From Sterolibacterium sp964521075 (GTDB taxonomy: Bacteria > Pseudomonadota > Gammaproteobacteria > Burkholderiales > Rhodocyclaceae), in assembly GCA_964521075.1 (NCBI GenBank), contig CAZFPI010000007.1, positions 1 to 42,727 of the forward strand: DNA of 42,727 nt, written 5' to 3'. Each line of letters begins with the position of its first letter. The first letter of the stretch is position 1. Under the pieces are notes generated by a model, which searched no databases, was not told the origin of the DNA, and saw only the letters and a list, made by a program, of their open reading frames with translations. This document shows positions 1-8,228 of the stretch, piece after piece. The translations under genes and the position numbers were made by a program.

Positions 1-49
1 CTAAACACGCTTTCCAGGCGTGCGACTTAAACCGCTCATCCACCTCTCC
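1..49 (-). tRNA. tRNA-Ser (GGA), 5' part, cut by window edge
   Basis: Read on the minus strand, this begins GGAGAGGTGG, the usual start of a serine tRNA. A D-arm follows, then an anticodon arm with stem CACGC/GCGTG around a seven-base loop CTGGAAA, giving anticodon GGA for UCC/UCU serine codons. The variable arm, T-arm and 3' end lie outside the window. It sits 33 bases downstream of tRNA-His and is probably cotranscribed with it. Confidence 0.88.
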
Positions 50-82
50 TGCATGTCTTTCGGCTTGATGCAGCAGATTTTT

Positions 83-159
83 TGGGGTGGCCGATGGGAC
101 TCGAACCCACGACGACTGGAATCACAATCCAGGACTCTACCAACTGAGCTACGGCCACC
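83..159 (-). tRNA. tRNA-His (GTG)
   Basis: The minus strand folds as a full tRNA. Acceptor GTGGCCG pairs with CGGCCAC. The extra 5' G (position -1) lies opposite C73, the hallmark of histidine tRNAs. The anticodon stem CTGGA/TCCAG carries loop TTGTGAT, anticodon GTG. A T-arm with TTCGAGT loop follows, and the CCA end is encoded (plus-strand 83-85). The same window also encodes histidyl-tRNA synthetase (hisS) and its paralogue hisZ. Confidence 0.96.
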
Positions 160-201
160 ACTTTTTTGCATCAAAACCTGCCCTGTGCAGGCAGACCCGG
201 A

Positions 202-230
202 ATTCTATTGAGCTTGTTCGTGAGAGTCAA
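202..230 (-). promoter_or_regulatory. sigma70 promoter of the tRNA-His/tRNA-Ser unit
   Basis: On the minus strand a -35 box TTGACT (225-230) and a -10 box TAGAAT (202-207) are separated by exactly 17 bases. A GC-rich CCGGGTC discriminator follows, as is common for stable-RNA promoters under stringent control. Transcription would start about 35-40 bases before tRNA-His. Apart from this, the 160-308 interval holds only the ndk leader. Confidence 0.7.
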
Positions 231-308
231 TACAGCAATGCGATCTGCTTCGATAATAAGTTAGAATGGACGGCTGTTTTGTTTGCTTAATCACGTCTGG
301 AGTAGAAA

Positions 309-734
309 ATGGCTGTTGAACGTACCCTGTCTATCATTAAACCCGATGCCGTTGCCAAGAATGTCATCGGTCAGATTTATGCCCGTTTTGAAGCGGCTGG
401 CCTGAAGGTCATCGCTTCGAAGATGCAGCATCTTTCGCGCAAGGATGCCGAGGGTTTTTATGCTGTGCACCGTGAGCGTCCTTTCTTTAAGGATCTGGTC
501 GAGTTCATGATTTCCGGCCCGGTGATGATTCAGGTGCTGGAAGGCGAGGGGGCCATCCTGAAGAACCGCGACCTGATGGGGGCGACGGATCCGAAGAAGG
601 CGGCTCCGGGCACGATCCGTGCAGATTTTGCTGACAGCATCGATGCCAATGCCGTGCATGGCTCCGATGCGCCGGAAACTGCGGCCGTGGAAATCGCCTA
701 TTTCTTCCCGGCATCGAACGTTTATTCGCGTTAA
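309..734 (+). CDS. ndk: Nucleoside diphosphate kinase
   Basis: A cytosolic enzyme that moves the gamma-phosphate of ATP onto other (d)NDPs through a phospho-histidine and so balances NTP pools. At 141 residues it has the normal family length. The N-terminus ERTLSIIKPDAV is the conserved first strand and loop. The active-site motif NAVHGSD places the phosphorylated histidine at about residue 117. A GGAG ribosome-binding site lies just before the ATG. It leads the plus-strand run that continues with rlmN, and ndk-rlmN adjacency is common in proteobacteria. Identification is secure. Confidence 0.97.
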   Translation: MAVERTLSIIKPDAVAKNVIGQIYARFEAAGLKVIASKMQHLSRKDAEGFYAVHRERPFFKDLVEFMISGPVMIQVLEGEGAILKNRDLMGATDPKKAAPGTIRADFADSIDANAVHGSDAPETAAVEIAYFFPASNVYSR

Positions 735-815
735 ACGCCTGCCTGCGATACCTGGCCTGCTTTTCCGTTTCTTGCGGGGCGGGCCGGTGTCCTGGCGGCT
801 TTCAATGATTTTCTG

Positions 816-1997
816 ATGCAGGATAAGGTCAATCTCCTCGATTTCGATGCGTCCGGGCTGGCGGAGTTTTTTGCCCGCCATGGCGAGACTGCGTCGCGCG
901 CAAGGATGCGCGCCCATCAGCTTATGCGCTGGGTGCATCAGGAGAAGGTGACGGATTTTTCTGCGATGACGGACATTGCTCGCGCTTGTCGCGAGATGTT
1001 GTCGGCGCAGGCATGTGTGTGCCCGCCGTCGGTCATGCGCGATACGCTTTCGGAGGATGGAACGCGCAAGTTTCTGTTCGACGTTGGCCAGGGGAATGCG
1101 GTCGAGACCGTTTTTATTCCGGAGGACCGGCGCGGTACGCTGTGCATTTCGACGCAGGCAGGTTGTGCGCTTGATTGCGCTTTCTGTTCGACGGGAAAAC
1201 AAGGCTTCAATCGTAATCTGACGGTAGCCGAAATCATTGGCCAGCTTTGGCAGGCTACCCGTTTGCTGGAAGCCGACCGTATCGCTCACCCGGTTGAGAA
1301 GGGCGAGGATGGGCGCATTATCAGCAACGTCGTTCTGATGGGCATGGGCGAGCCTTTGGCCAATCTGGATAACGTGGTGGCGGCCTTGCATCTGATGCTG
1401 GATGACCATGCGTATGGCTTGTCCCGGCGTCGCGTGACGGTGTCGACCTCCGGGATTGTGCCGGCGATGGATCGTTTGCGCGAGGCTTGTCCTGTTGCGC
1501 TGGCGGTGTCCCTGCATGCGCCGGATGATGCGCTGCGCGATCGTTTGGTGCCGATCAACCGAAAATACCCCCTGGATGAGCTGATGGCGGCCTGTCGGCG
1601 TTATCTGGAGAAAGCACCTCGCGATTTCGTGACGTTTGAATATGTCATGCTCGACGGGGTAAACGACCACGACGATGATGCTCGCAAGTTGATCCGGCTG
1701 ACAAAGGATGTGCCCTGTAAATTCAACCTGATCCCGTTCAACCCTTTTCCGGGCTCGGATTTTCGACGCTCCAGGGCGGATCGGGTGCGGCGTTTTGCCG
1801 ATATCCTCATGAAGGCGGGGATCATTACCACGACGCGCAGGACGCGGGGCGATGACATCGACGCGGCCTGCGGCCAGCTGGCAGGCCAGGTGAAAGATAA
1901 AACGGCGCGCGCGGCATCGGCGGCACGCAAATTGAAGCCCCATGACCGTAGCCACTCCGGGCGTACTGTCATCGGGATACGGCCTGTGGCCAGATAG
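816..1997 (+). CDS. rlmN: Dual-specificity RNA methyltransferase RlmN (23S rRNA A2503 / tRNA A37)
   Basis: A radical-SAM enzyme that makes 2-methyladenosine at A2503 of 23S rRNA and at position 37 of some tRNAs, which affects translational fidelity. The cluster motif CALDCAFC puts the three [4Fe-4S] ligands at C117, C121 and C124. The catalytic methylated cysteine is most likely the one in IDAACGQLAG, near residue 352, with a second conserved cysteine at C110. The radical-SAM GMGEP motif is present. The 393-residue product has an Arg/Lys-rich tail of about 35 residues after the catalytic domain, somewhat longer than usual. The ribosome-binding site before this ATG is weak, so the exact start is less sure than the function. 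Confidence 0.96.
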   Translation: MQDKVNLLDFDASGLAEFFARHGETASRARMRAHQLMRWVHQEKVTDFSAMTDIARACREMLSAQACVCPPSVMRDTLSEDGTRKFLFDVGQGNAVETVFIPEDRRGTLCISTQAGCALDCAFCSTGKQGFNRNLTVAEIIGQLWQATRLLEADRIAHPVEKGEDGRIISNVVLMGMGEPLANLDNVVAALHLMLDDHAYGLSRRRVTVSTSGIVPAMDRLREACPVALAVSLHAPDDALRDRLVPINRKYPLDELMAACRRYLEKAPRDFVTFEYVMLDGVNDHDDDARKLIRLTKDVPCKFNLIPFNPFPGSDFRRSRADRVRRFADILMKAGIITTTRRTRGDDIDAACGQLAGQVKDKTARAASAARKLKPHDRSHSGRTVIGIRPVAR

Positions 1998-2009
1998 AGG
2001 AGGCGGTTC

Positions 2010-2816
2010 ATGTTGCACGTCCGCGAAATTCGGGTTGCAGGCTGCCTGCTGCTGGCTGCCGGTTTGATGGCCGGGTGTGCCACGGGGCATCTGGCAGGCG
2101 ATGTTCCGGCGCAGCAGCCGGTGTCCCAGCAGGATGCCAGCACCGATTCGCAGCAGCGTGCCAAGGTGCATACGGAGCTGGGGTCGCTATATCTGCAGAA
2201 GGGGACGCTGGCCGTGGCCTTGGACGAGGCGCGTATCGCTCTGTCGGCAGACTCGGCTTATGCCCCGGCACACAATCTGGCCGGTCTGGCTTACATGCAG
2301 CTTCGGGAGGATGCGTCTGCCGAGAAGAGTTTTGAGGCAGCGTTGCAGCTAGCCCCTTCTGATCCGGAAATCAACAACAATTTTGGCTGGTTTCTTTGTC
2401 AAAGCGGGCGGGAGCGTCGTGCCATCGAGTATTTCAATCGCGCCATCAAGGCTCCGCTGTATGCAACGCCCGCTTTGCCTAATGTCAACGCCGGTATTTG
2501 TCTGTTGCGTTTGAAAGAGGATGCCGGGGCGGAAGAGTATTTCATGCGGGCGTACCGTCTGGATACGGGAAATGCACGAGTCATTTTCCTGCTGGCGGAA
2601 ACCGCATGGCGTCGCGGGCAGGTCGCTATGGCTAAAAATCGCCTGGCCGAGCTCAACCGCCTGGCTGATCCGACGGCAGAGTCGCTCTGGCTGGCATTGC
2701 GCGTTGCGCGGAAACTGGAAAACCGCGAGGAAGAGTCGCAGTACGCAACCCGCTTGCGACGTGATTTTCCGGGAAGCCCGGAGCAGCTGAAACTCGCCCG
2801 GGGCCAGTATGACTGA
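2010..2816 (+). CDS. pilF: Type IV pilus biogenesis lipoprotein PilF/PilW (TPR protein)
   Basis: An outer-membrane lipoprotein that acts as the pilotin for secretin PilQ multimer assembly in type IV pili. The N-terminus is a lipoprotein signal with lipobox LMAGC (lipidated C23). Tandem tetratricopeptide repeats follow, including the motifs APAHNLAGLAYMQL and PEINNNFGWFLCQSGR typical of PilF. The length of 268 residues matches the family. GAGGAGG lies just upstream of the ATG. The position between rlmN and rodZ is the classic proteobacterial order. The stop overlaps the rodZ start by 8 bp. Other pilus genes are not in the window. Confidence 0.92.
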   Translation: MLHVREIRVAGCLLLAAGLMAGCATGHLAGDVPAQQPVSQQDASTDSQQRAKVHTELGSLYLQKGTLAVALDEARIALSADSAYAPAHNLAGLAYMQLREDASAEKSFEAALQLAPSDPEINNNFGWFLCQSGRERRAIEYFNRAIKAPLYATPALPNVNAGICLLRLKEDAGAEEYFMRAYRLDTGNARVIFLLAETAWRRGQVAMAKNRLAELNRLADPTAESLWLALRVARKLENREEESQYATRLRRDFPGSPEQLKLARGQYD

Positions 2817-3792
2817 AGCGATGAACGAGGCAGCATCTTCCTGGCCCTCGCAGGAGAATGCCGGTGAGGCGGTGATGCCGCAACCGACACTTACCCAGAC
2901 ACTGGGAGATACGCTTCGGGATGCGCGTCAGGCGCGTGGCCTTTCGGTGGATGAAGTGGCGAGGATCATTCGTTTCAGCCCTCGCCAGATTGAGGCCATG
3001 GAGTGTGACGACTTCGGGAAACTGCCCGGGGTGACGGTTATTCGGGGCTTCATCCGCAGCTATGCCAAGTTGTTGAAGCTGGATGCGTCCGCTTTGCTGG
3101 CCATTTTTGAACGGCAGATGCCTTCCGGAATTGCCGATGTGTCGTCGGGGGGGGCAATGTCGTCAATGGCAACGATGGCGACGATGGCAACGATGCCCCG
3201 GATGACCGCCATGGCAACTTTGCCCGGTGGGGCGCGCCGGAAAACGGGCTACCTGCTGCTGGGGCTCATTTTCTGCGCTGTGCTTTTTGTCGGGTTTGGA
3301 GTCTTTCATTTTCTGGCTCCTTCGTTGATGTCCGGTGCGTCCGGTGATCCGGTTTCTTCGACGCATGCTGGAACACCGCATGTGCCACCGCTTGCTGCAG
3401 ATACGCGGGATGCTCTCCTGGCTGCTCCGCCTGCGGCCACGGCTACGCAGCCTGCGGGAGATGCCTCTGTTTCTCCGGCTACGGCAGTGTCGCCGGTGCA
3501 GCAGACGGAGGCTGGCGAGGAAAAGTCACCGCAATCTCAGCAACCTCAGCAATCCCATCGAACGCTGACTTTCGATTTCGAGGAGTCCGCCTGGCTGGAG
3601 GTGCGGGATGCGAGCAGGAAGATGCTGCTGGCACAGAATAACCTCCGTGGGACGCAAAAAGTCGTCACCGGGCAGCCTCCTTTTTTCATTGTGATCGGCA
3701 ATGCCTCCCATGTGCGGCTCCATTACGATGAACAGACGATTGATTTGCAACCCTGGACACGGGTGGATGTGGCCCGGCTGACACTGGAATGA
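2809..3792 (+). CDS. rodZ: RodZ-like cytoskeleton/cell-shape membrane protein
   Basis: A bitopic inner-membrane protein whose cytoplasmic helix-turn-helix domain binds MreB and helps set rod shape. Residues 30-100 form the HTH_25 domain (TLGDTLRDAR through SYAKLLKLD). A transmembrane helix lies at about 148-170. A Pro/Ala/Gln/Ser-rich linker follows, then the C-terminal DUF4115 beta domain (residues about 255-327, with SAWLEVRDA and VVTGQPPFFIVIGNA). The juxtamembrane cytoplasmic linker is odd: it contains a run of eight G bases (3147-3154) followed by Met-Ala-Thr triplets. It is translationally coupled to pilF and to ispG (ATGA overlap). Confidence 0.9.
   Translation: MTEAMNEAASSWPSQENAGEAVMPQPTLTQTLGDTLRDARQARGLSVDEVARIIRFSPRQIEAMECDDFGKLPGVTVIRGFIRSYAKLLKLDASALLAIFERQMPSGIADVSSGGAMSSMATMATMATMPRMTAMATLPGGARRKTGYLLLGLIFCAVLFVGFGVFHFLAPSLMSGASGDPVSSTHAGTPHVPPLAADTRDALLAAPPAATATQPAGDASVSPATAVSPVQQTEAGEEKSPQSQQPQQSHRTLTFDFEESAWLEVRDASRKMLLAQNNLRGTQKVVTGQPPFFIVIGNASHVRLHYDEQTIDLQPWTRVDVARLTLE
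3147..3201 (+). repeat. G8 tract plus 9-bp tandem repeats inside rodZ
   Basis: Eight consecutive G bases (3147-3154) are followed by three in-phase copies of a 9-base unit, ATGGCAACG, ATGGCGACG and ATGGCAACG (3166-3192), and a degenerate fourth. The repeats encode Met-Ala-Thr three times in the linker between the helix-turn-helix domain and the membrane helix. The unit is a multiple of three, so copy number would change only linker length. A slip in the G tract would shift the frame. Confidence 0.85.
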
Positions 3793-5042
3793 CGTTTTTG
3801 GAAAAGCAGTTAACGCAGAATGGTTTGCCAGCGCGGCATACCCGGCAGGTCGTGATCGGCGGCGTTGCCGTGGGCGGTGGCGCGCCGGTGGTCGTGCAGT
3901 CGATGACCAATACCGATACGGAGGATCATGTCGCCACGGCCATTCAGGTCGCCCAGCTTGCGCGGGCGGGGTCGGAAATTGTCCGGGTGACGGTCAACAC
4001 GCGGGAAGCGGCGGCGGCTGTGCCACGTTTGCGCGAGCAGTTGCTGAAAATGAATGTCGATGTACCTCTGGTGGGCGATTTTCATTTCAACGGGCACAAG
4101 CTGCTGGAAGAAGTGCCGGAGTGCGCGCAGGCACTGGACAAGCTGCGTATCAATCCGGGCAATGTCGGCAAGGGGAAAAGCCGGGACGATCAATTCGCCC
4201 GCCTGATCGAAACCGCCTGCCGTCATGACAAGCCGATCCGCATTGGTGTGAATTGGGGCAGTCTCGATCAAACCCTGCTGGCGCGCATCATGGATGAAAA
4301 TGCGACACGCCCCGTTCCCAGGGATGCCGTGGCCATCATGCGCGAGGCGATGGTGGCCTCTGCCCTGGAAAGTGCGGCAAAAGCGGAGGAGCTTGGCCTG
4401 CCGGGGGATCGTATCGTGCTGTCTTGCAAGGTTTCCGCCGTGCAGGATCTGATTGCGATTTATCGTGATCTCGCTGCACGTTGTGATTACCCGCTGCATC
4501 TGGGGCTCACGGAAGCGGGTATGGGTTCCAAGGGCATTGTCGCTTCGACGGCTGCGATGGCCGTGCTTTTGCAGGAAGGCATCGGGGAAACCATCCGGGT
4601 TTCGCTCACGCCGGAACCCAATGGCGACCGCACCCGCGAGGTGATCGTCGCACAGGAAATTCTGCAGACCATGGGGTTGCGGGCCTTCACGCCGCTGGTG
4701 GCTGCCTGCCCGGGCTGTGGCCGGACGACCAGCACGGTTTTTCAGGAGCTCGCGCAGGATATCCAGTCCTATGTGCGTGACCGCATGCCTGCCTGGCGGC
4801 TGGCGCATCTGGGGGTCGAGAACATGACGCTTGCCGTGATGGGCTGCGTGGTCAATGGCCCCGGGGAGAGCAAGCATGCCAGCATCGGTATCAGCCTGCC
4901 TGGTACGGGAGAAACACCCGTGGCCCCGGTATATGTGGATGGCGAGCGGACGGTAACCCTTAAAGGGGAGAACATCGCTGGCGAGTTTCGCGCCATCATC
5001 GACGACTATGTGGCGCGCAAATACCCGGCGCGCCTGTCCTGA
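3789..5042 (+). CDS. ispG: 4-hydroxy-3-methylbut-2-en-1-yl diphosphate synthase (IspG/GcpE)
   Basis: The penultimate enzyme of the MEP isoprenoid pathway. It reduces the cyclic diphosphate MEcPP to HMBPP with a [4Fe-4S] cluster. Cluster ligands are visible as CPGC (C307, C310) and GCVVNGPGE (C353, with the conserved glutamate at 360). The N-terminal TIM-barrel half contains VVVQSMTNTDTED and RINPGN. The length of 417 residues is normal for the proteobacterial form. The start codon overlaps the rodZ stop as ATGA, and hisS follows 14 bp after its stop. Confidence 0.97.
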   Translation: MTFLEKQLTQNGLPARHTRQVVIGGVAVGGGAPVVVQSMTNTDTEDHVATAIQVAQLARAGSEIVRVTVNTREAAAAVPRLREQLLKMNVDVPLVGDFHFNGHKLLEEVPECAQALDKLRINPGNVGKGKSRDDQFARLIETACRHDKPIRIGVNWGSLDQTLLARIMDENATRPVPRDAVAIMREAMVASALESAAKAEELGLPGDRIVLSCKVSAVQDLIAIYRDLAARCDYPLHLGLTEAGMGSKGIVASTAAMAVLLQEGIGETIRVSLTPEPNGDRTREVIVAQEILQTMGLRAFTPLVAACPGCGRTTSTVFQELAQDIQSYVRDRMPAWRLAHLGVENMTLAVMGCVVNGPGESKHASIGISLPGTGETPVAPVYVDGERTVTLKGENIAGEFRAIIDDYVARKYPARLS

Positions 5043-5056
5043 AATCAGAGATTGAA

Positions 5057-6352
5057 ATGAGTCAGACTTTGCAAGCCATTCGCGGGATGAATGACATCCT
5101 GCCCGACGACGCGGAACTGTGGGAGCAGTTTGAAGATACCCTGCGCGGCTGGTTGCGTGATTACGGCTATCGGCCGATCCGCATGCCGCTGGTCGAGCCT
5201 ACGCCGCTGTTCGCCCGCGCCATCGGGGCCGTGACTGACATCGTCGAGAAGGAAATGTATTCCTTTGCCGACAGCCTCAATGGCGAATTGCTCACCCTGC
5301 GCCCGGAGGGCACGGCCAGCTGCGTGCGGGCAGTGCTTCAGCATAATCTTCTCTACGACGGCCCGAAGCGTCTTTGGTATCACGGGCCGATGTTCCGCCA
5401 CGAACGCCCGCAGAAGGGCCGTTATCGTCAGTTTCATCAGGTGGGTGTCGAGGCACTGGGTTTTTCCGGGCCGGATATCGACGCGGAACAGATCATCATG
5501 TGCCAGCGGCTCTGGGATGATCTCGGGCTGGAGGATGTTCGCCTAGAAATCAATTCGTTAGGGCAGCTCGAGGAGCGTTTGCAGCATCGCGCGGCCCTGG
5601 TCGCGCATTTCGAACAGCATGCGGATCAGCTCGATGAAGATGCCCGGCGGCGTCTTCACAGCAATCCTTTGCGGATTCTCGATACCAAGAATCCTGCGAT
5701 GCAGGCGATCGTCGAGAGCGCGCCGAAGTTGATGGATTATCTTGGGGCGGAATCTCTCGCGCATTTCGAGGGGGTGCAAAGTCTGCTCAAGGATGCGGGC
5801 ATTGCCTGTCGGATCAATCCGCGTCTGGTGCGCGGGCTGGATTATTACAATCTGACCGTTTTCGAATGGGTGACGGATAGTCTGGGTGCCCAGGGAACCA
5901 TCTGCGCCGGGGGACGCTACGACGGGCTGGTGGCGCAACTGGGCGGAAAGCCTGCCCCTGCCTGCGGTTTTGCCATGGGGATCGAGCGTTTGCTGGCCCT
6001 TTGGCTGGAGCAGGGCGGGCAGGTCGAGCGTCTTGCGCCGGAGGTGTATCTGGTGCATCAGGGCGAGCAGGCGCAGCGTATGGCTTTCCGTGTGGCCGAA
6101 GGCTTGCGGGATAGCGGTTTTGCCGTGCAGATGCACTGCGGCGGCGGCAGTTTCAAGTCGCAAATGAAACGGGCGGATGCGTCCGGCGCGGCATTGGCCG
6201 TCATCATCGGTGACGACGAGGCGGCAGCGGGAGAAGTCACGCTCAAGCCCTTGCGTGAAGCAGGGGAACAGCAACGGGTTTCGGTCGAATCGCTGGCCGA
6301 ATGTGTCAGCCAAGGCCTTTTTGAATGGGAAGACGACGATGGCAGTCTATGA
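5057..6352 (+). CDS. hisS: Histidyl-tRNA synthetase
   Basis: A class II aminoacyl-tRNA synthetase that charges tRNA-His. The start IRGMNDILP is typical. Motif 2 lies around MFRHERPQKGRYRQFHQ, the histidine-specific signatures LVRGLDYY and CAGGRYDGL are present, and motif 3 is GFAMGIERLL. A C-terminal anticodon-binding domain follows. The 431-residue length is normal. The 3' end overlaps the yfgM start by 14 bp. Its cognate tRNA-His gene lies 5 kb upstream and the catalytic paralogue hisZ 16 kb downstream. Confidence 0.97.
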   Translation: MSQTLQAIRGMNDILPDDAELWEQFEDTLRGWLRDYGYRPIRMPLVEPTPLFARAIGAVTDIVEKEMYSFADSLNGELLTLRPEGTASCVRAVLQHNLLYDGPKRLWYHGPMFRHERPQKGRYRQFHQVGVEALGFSGPDIDAEQIIMCQRLWDDLGLEDVRLEINSLGQLEERLQHRAALVAHFEQHADQLDEDARRRLHSNPLRILDTKNPAMQAIVESAPKLMDYLGAESLAHFEGVQSLLKDAGIACRINPRLVRGLDYYNLTVFEWVTDSLGAQGTICAGGRYDGLVAQLGGKPAPACGFAMGIERLLALWLEQGGQVERLAPEVYLVHQGEQAQRMAFRVAEGLRDSGFAVQMHCGGGSFKSQMKRADASGAALAVIIGDDEAAAGEVTLKPLREAGEQQRVSVESLAECVSQGLFEWEDDDGSL

Positions 6353-7049
6353 TCTCGAAGAGCAGGAACAGATCGACGAACTGAAAACCTGGTGGAAACG
6401 TTACGGCAATCTGGTGACGGGCGGAGCTTTGGCCATCACCTTGAGCGTGGCGGCCTGGCAGGGCTGGAACTGGTGGCAGCGTAGCCAGGCAAGCCAGGCT
6501 GGCACACTGTATTCGGCTGTCGAGCAGGCGAGCCGTTCCCATGATGCGAAGAAGGCCCGTGAGGCGGCGGGCGAGCTGATCGATAAATATCCGGGGACGA
6601 CCTATGCCGGCATGGCGGCCTTGTTGTCCGCGCGTGCCCAGGCCGAGGCTTCTGATTTCAAGACGGCGCAGGCACAGTTGCAATGGGCAGCGGATCATGC
6701 CCGTGATGAAGGCCTGCGTGATTTGGCACACCTGCGTCTGGCTTCCATGTTGCTGGATGAAAAAGCCTACGATGATGCTCTGAAGGCGATTTCCACCGAG
6801 CCTTCCCTGCCTTTTGCGGCACGTTTTTCGGAAGTGCGTGGCGATATTCTTTCGGCGCAGGGCAAGGCGGCGGAGGCCCGGGCTGCCTATCAGGCCGGGC
6901 TCAACAAGTATGACGAAATGCAGAAAACTGCCGGGCTCGAACAGCGTCAAAGCCCCTACCGGGATATGTTGCAGGTCAAGATGGAATTTCAGGGTGCTGC
7001 CTTGCCGACCCCGGCCGGAGCAGCGAAGCCGGAGGAAAAACGGCCATGA
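6339..7049 (+). CDS. yfgM: YfgM-like TPR membrane protein (periplasmic chaperone/SecYEG-associated)
   Basis: A bitopic inner-membrane protein of the YfgM family. In E. coli YfgM associates with SecYEG and PpiD and helps move clients to periplasmic chaperones. I chose the ATG that gives MAVYDLEEQEQIDELKTWW, the conserved family N-terminus. An in-frame upstream extension lies inside hisS and looks non-coding. Residues 1-20 are cytoplasmic, one transmembrane helix is at about 21-41, and a periplasmic TPR-2 domain with alanine-rich helices fills the rest of the 236 residues. It is flanked by hisS and bamB, the conserved order, and overlaps bamB by 4 bp. Confidence 0.9.
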   Translation: MAVYDLEEQEQIDELKTWWKRYGNLVTGGALAITLSVAAWQGWNWWQRSQASQAGTLYSAVEQASRSHDAKKAREAAGELIDKYPGTTYAGMAALLSARAQAEASDFKTAQAQLQWAADHARDEGLRDLAHLRLASMLLDEKAYDDALKAISTEPSLPFAARFSEVRGDILSAQGKAAEARAAYQAGLNKYDEMQKTAGLEQRQSPYRDMLQVKMEFQGAALPTPAGAAKPEEKRP

Positions 7050-8182
7050 GGCGGTATTGTCTGGCAGCACTGCTTCCTTTGGCGTCCCTGGCGTTGACCG
7101 CCTGTTCCTCGCTCAATCCCTTCGCCAGCGAACCCCGGCTCAAACCGGCGGATCTGGTGGCGTTCAAGCCGACGGCGGATGTCGTTGTTCAGTGGCAGGC
7201 CAGTGTCGGCCGGGGTGAGGAGTATGTGTTTTCGCCCGCAGTCGTCGGCGAGAGCGTCTATGTGGCCGGGGCGGATGGTTCTCTGGCACGGCTGGACGCG
7301 GGACGCCAGGTCTGGCGTGTCCAGGCAGGGCAGCCCCTGTCGGCTGGTGTGGGCAGCAATGGCCGTCTGGTGGCGGTTGGCACACCCAAGGGAGAGGTGC
7401 TGACTTTCGATGCTGCGACGGGTAAACCTTTGTGGCAGGTGAAAGTCAGTTCGGAAATTCTCGCCGCGCCGACGGTGGCTGATGATATGGTTGTTGCCCG
7501 TAGCGGTGATTCGCGCATCTATGGGCTGGCTGCTACGGATGGCAAGCGACGCTGGGTTTATCAGCGTGATACGCCCACGCTGGCGGTACGCAACAGTGCC
7601 GGGGTTGTCCTGGGCGGGCGCGCCATTCTGGCCGGCTTTCCCGGTGGCAAATTGCTGGCCCTGAACCCTGCCAATGGCGGAGCTTTGTGGGAGGCGACTG
7701 TTGCCGTGCCCAAGGGTACGACGGAGCTGGAGCGGGTGGCCGATGTCACCAGCCTGCCAGTGGTTTATGGGAGCACCGTCTGCGCCGTGGCTTATCAAGG
7801 GCGGGTGGCCTGTTTCGAACTGAGCAATGGCAAGCTGCTCTGGTCGCGCGATGTTTCCAGCACGGCCGGGATCGATGTCGATCAGAAGGCCGTTTATGTC
7901 AGTGATGACAAGGGGAATGTGCTGGCCTATGACCGCAGTAATGGAGCCAGCCTCTGGAAACAGGACAAGCTTTCCTGGCGCAATCTGTTCAAACCGCTGG
8001 TCGCGGGTTCCTATCTCGTCGTGCCGGATGGTCTGGGGGTCATCCATTTGCTGAATCTGGGTAATGGCAGTTTTGCTGCGCGTTATTCGGGAGGCAAGGT
8101 GATGTCCGATCCCAAATCCTTCAAGGAAGGATTTGTCGTACAGATGCAGGATGGCACGGCCTACGCGCTGTCGATCCGATGA
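7046..8182 (+). CDS. bamB: Outer-membrane protein assembly factor BamB
   Basis: A lipoprotein subunit of the BAM complex that inserts beta-barrel proteins into the outer membrane. The signal peptide ends in lipobox LTAC (lipidated C20). The rest is an eight-bladed PQQ-type beta-propeller, visible as recurring blades such as VYVAGADGSLARLDA, GKRRWVYQ, GGALWEATV and GKLLWSRDV. The length of 378 residues fits. The start overlaps yfgM as ATGA. der follows within 47 bp, the usual yfgM-bamB-der order. Confidence 0.96.
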   Translation: MRRYCLAALLPLASLALTACSSLNPFASEPRLKPADLVAFKPTADVVVQWQASVGRGEEYVFSPAVVGESVYVAGADGSLARLDAGRQVWRVQAGQPLSAGVGSNGRLVAVGTPKGEVLTFDAATGKPLWQVKVSSEILAAPTVADDMVVARSGDSRIYGLAATDGKRRWVYQRDTPTLAVRNSAGVVLGGRAILAGFPGGKLLALNPANGGALWEATVAVPKGTTELERVADVTSLPVVYGSTVCAVAYQGRVACFELSNGKLLWSRDVSSTAGIDVDQKAVYVSDDKGNVLAYDRSNGASLWKQDKLSWRNLFKPLVAGSYLVVPDGLGVIHLLNLGNGSFAARYSGGKVMSDPKSFKEGFVVQMQDGTAYALSIR

Positions 8183-8228
8183 ATCCGGCAGGAACGGGAA
8201 AAATGATCATCGTGAAGGGGAAGTCGGC

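Noticed and set aside
291..2171. 626-codon minus-strand ORF opposite ndk and rlmN
   Set aside because: It is fully antisense to two well-supported genes, crosses their boundary and has the Arg/His/Pro-rich composition of a GC-rich shadow frame.
3810..4877. 355-codon minus-strand ORF
   Set aside because: Antisense to ispG throughout, no family motif, low-complexity Arg/His composition.
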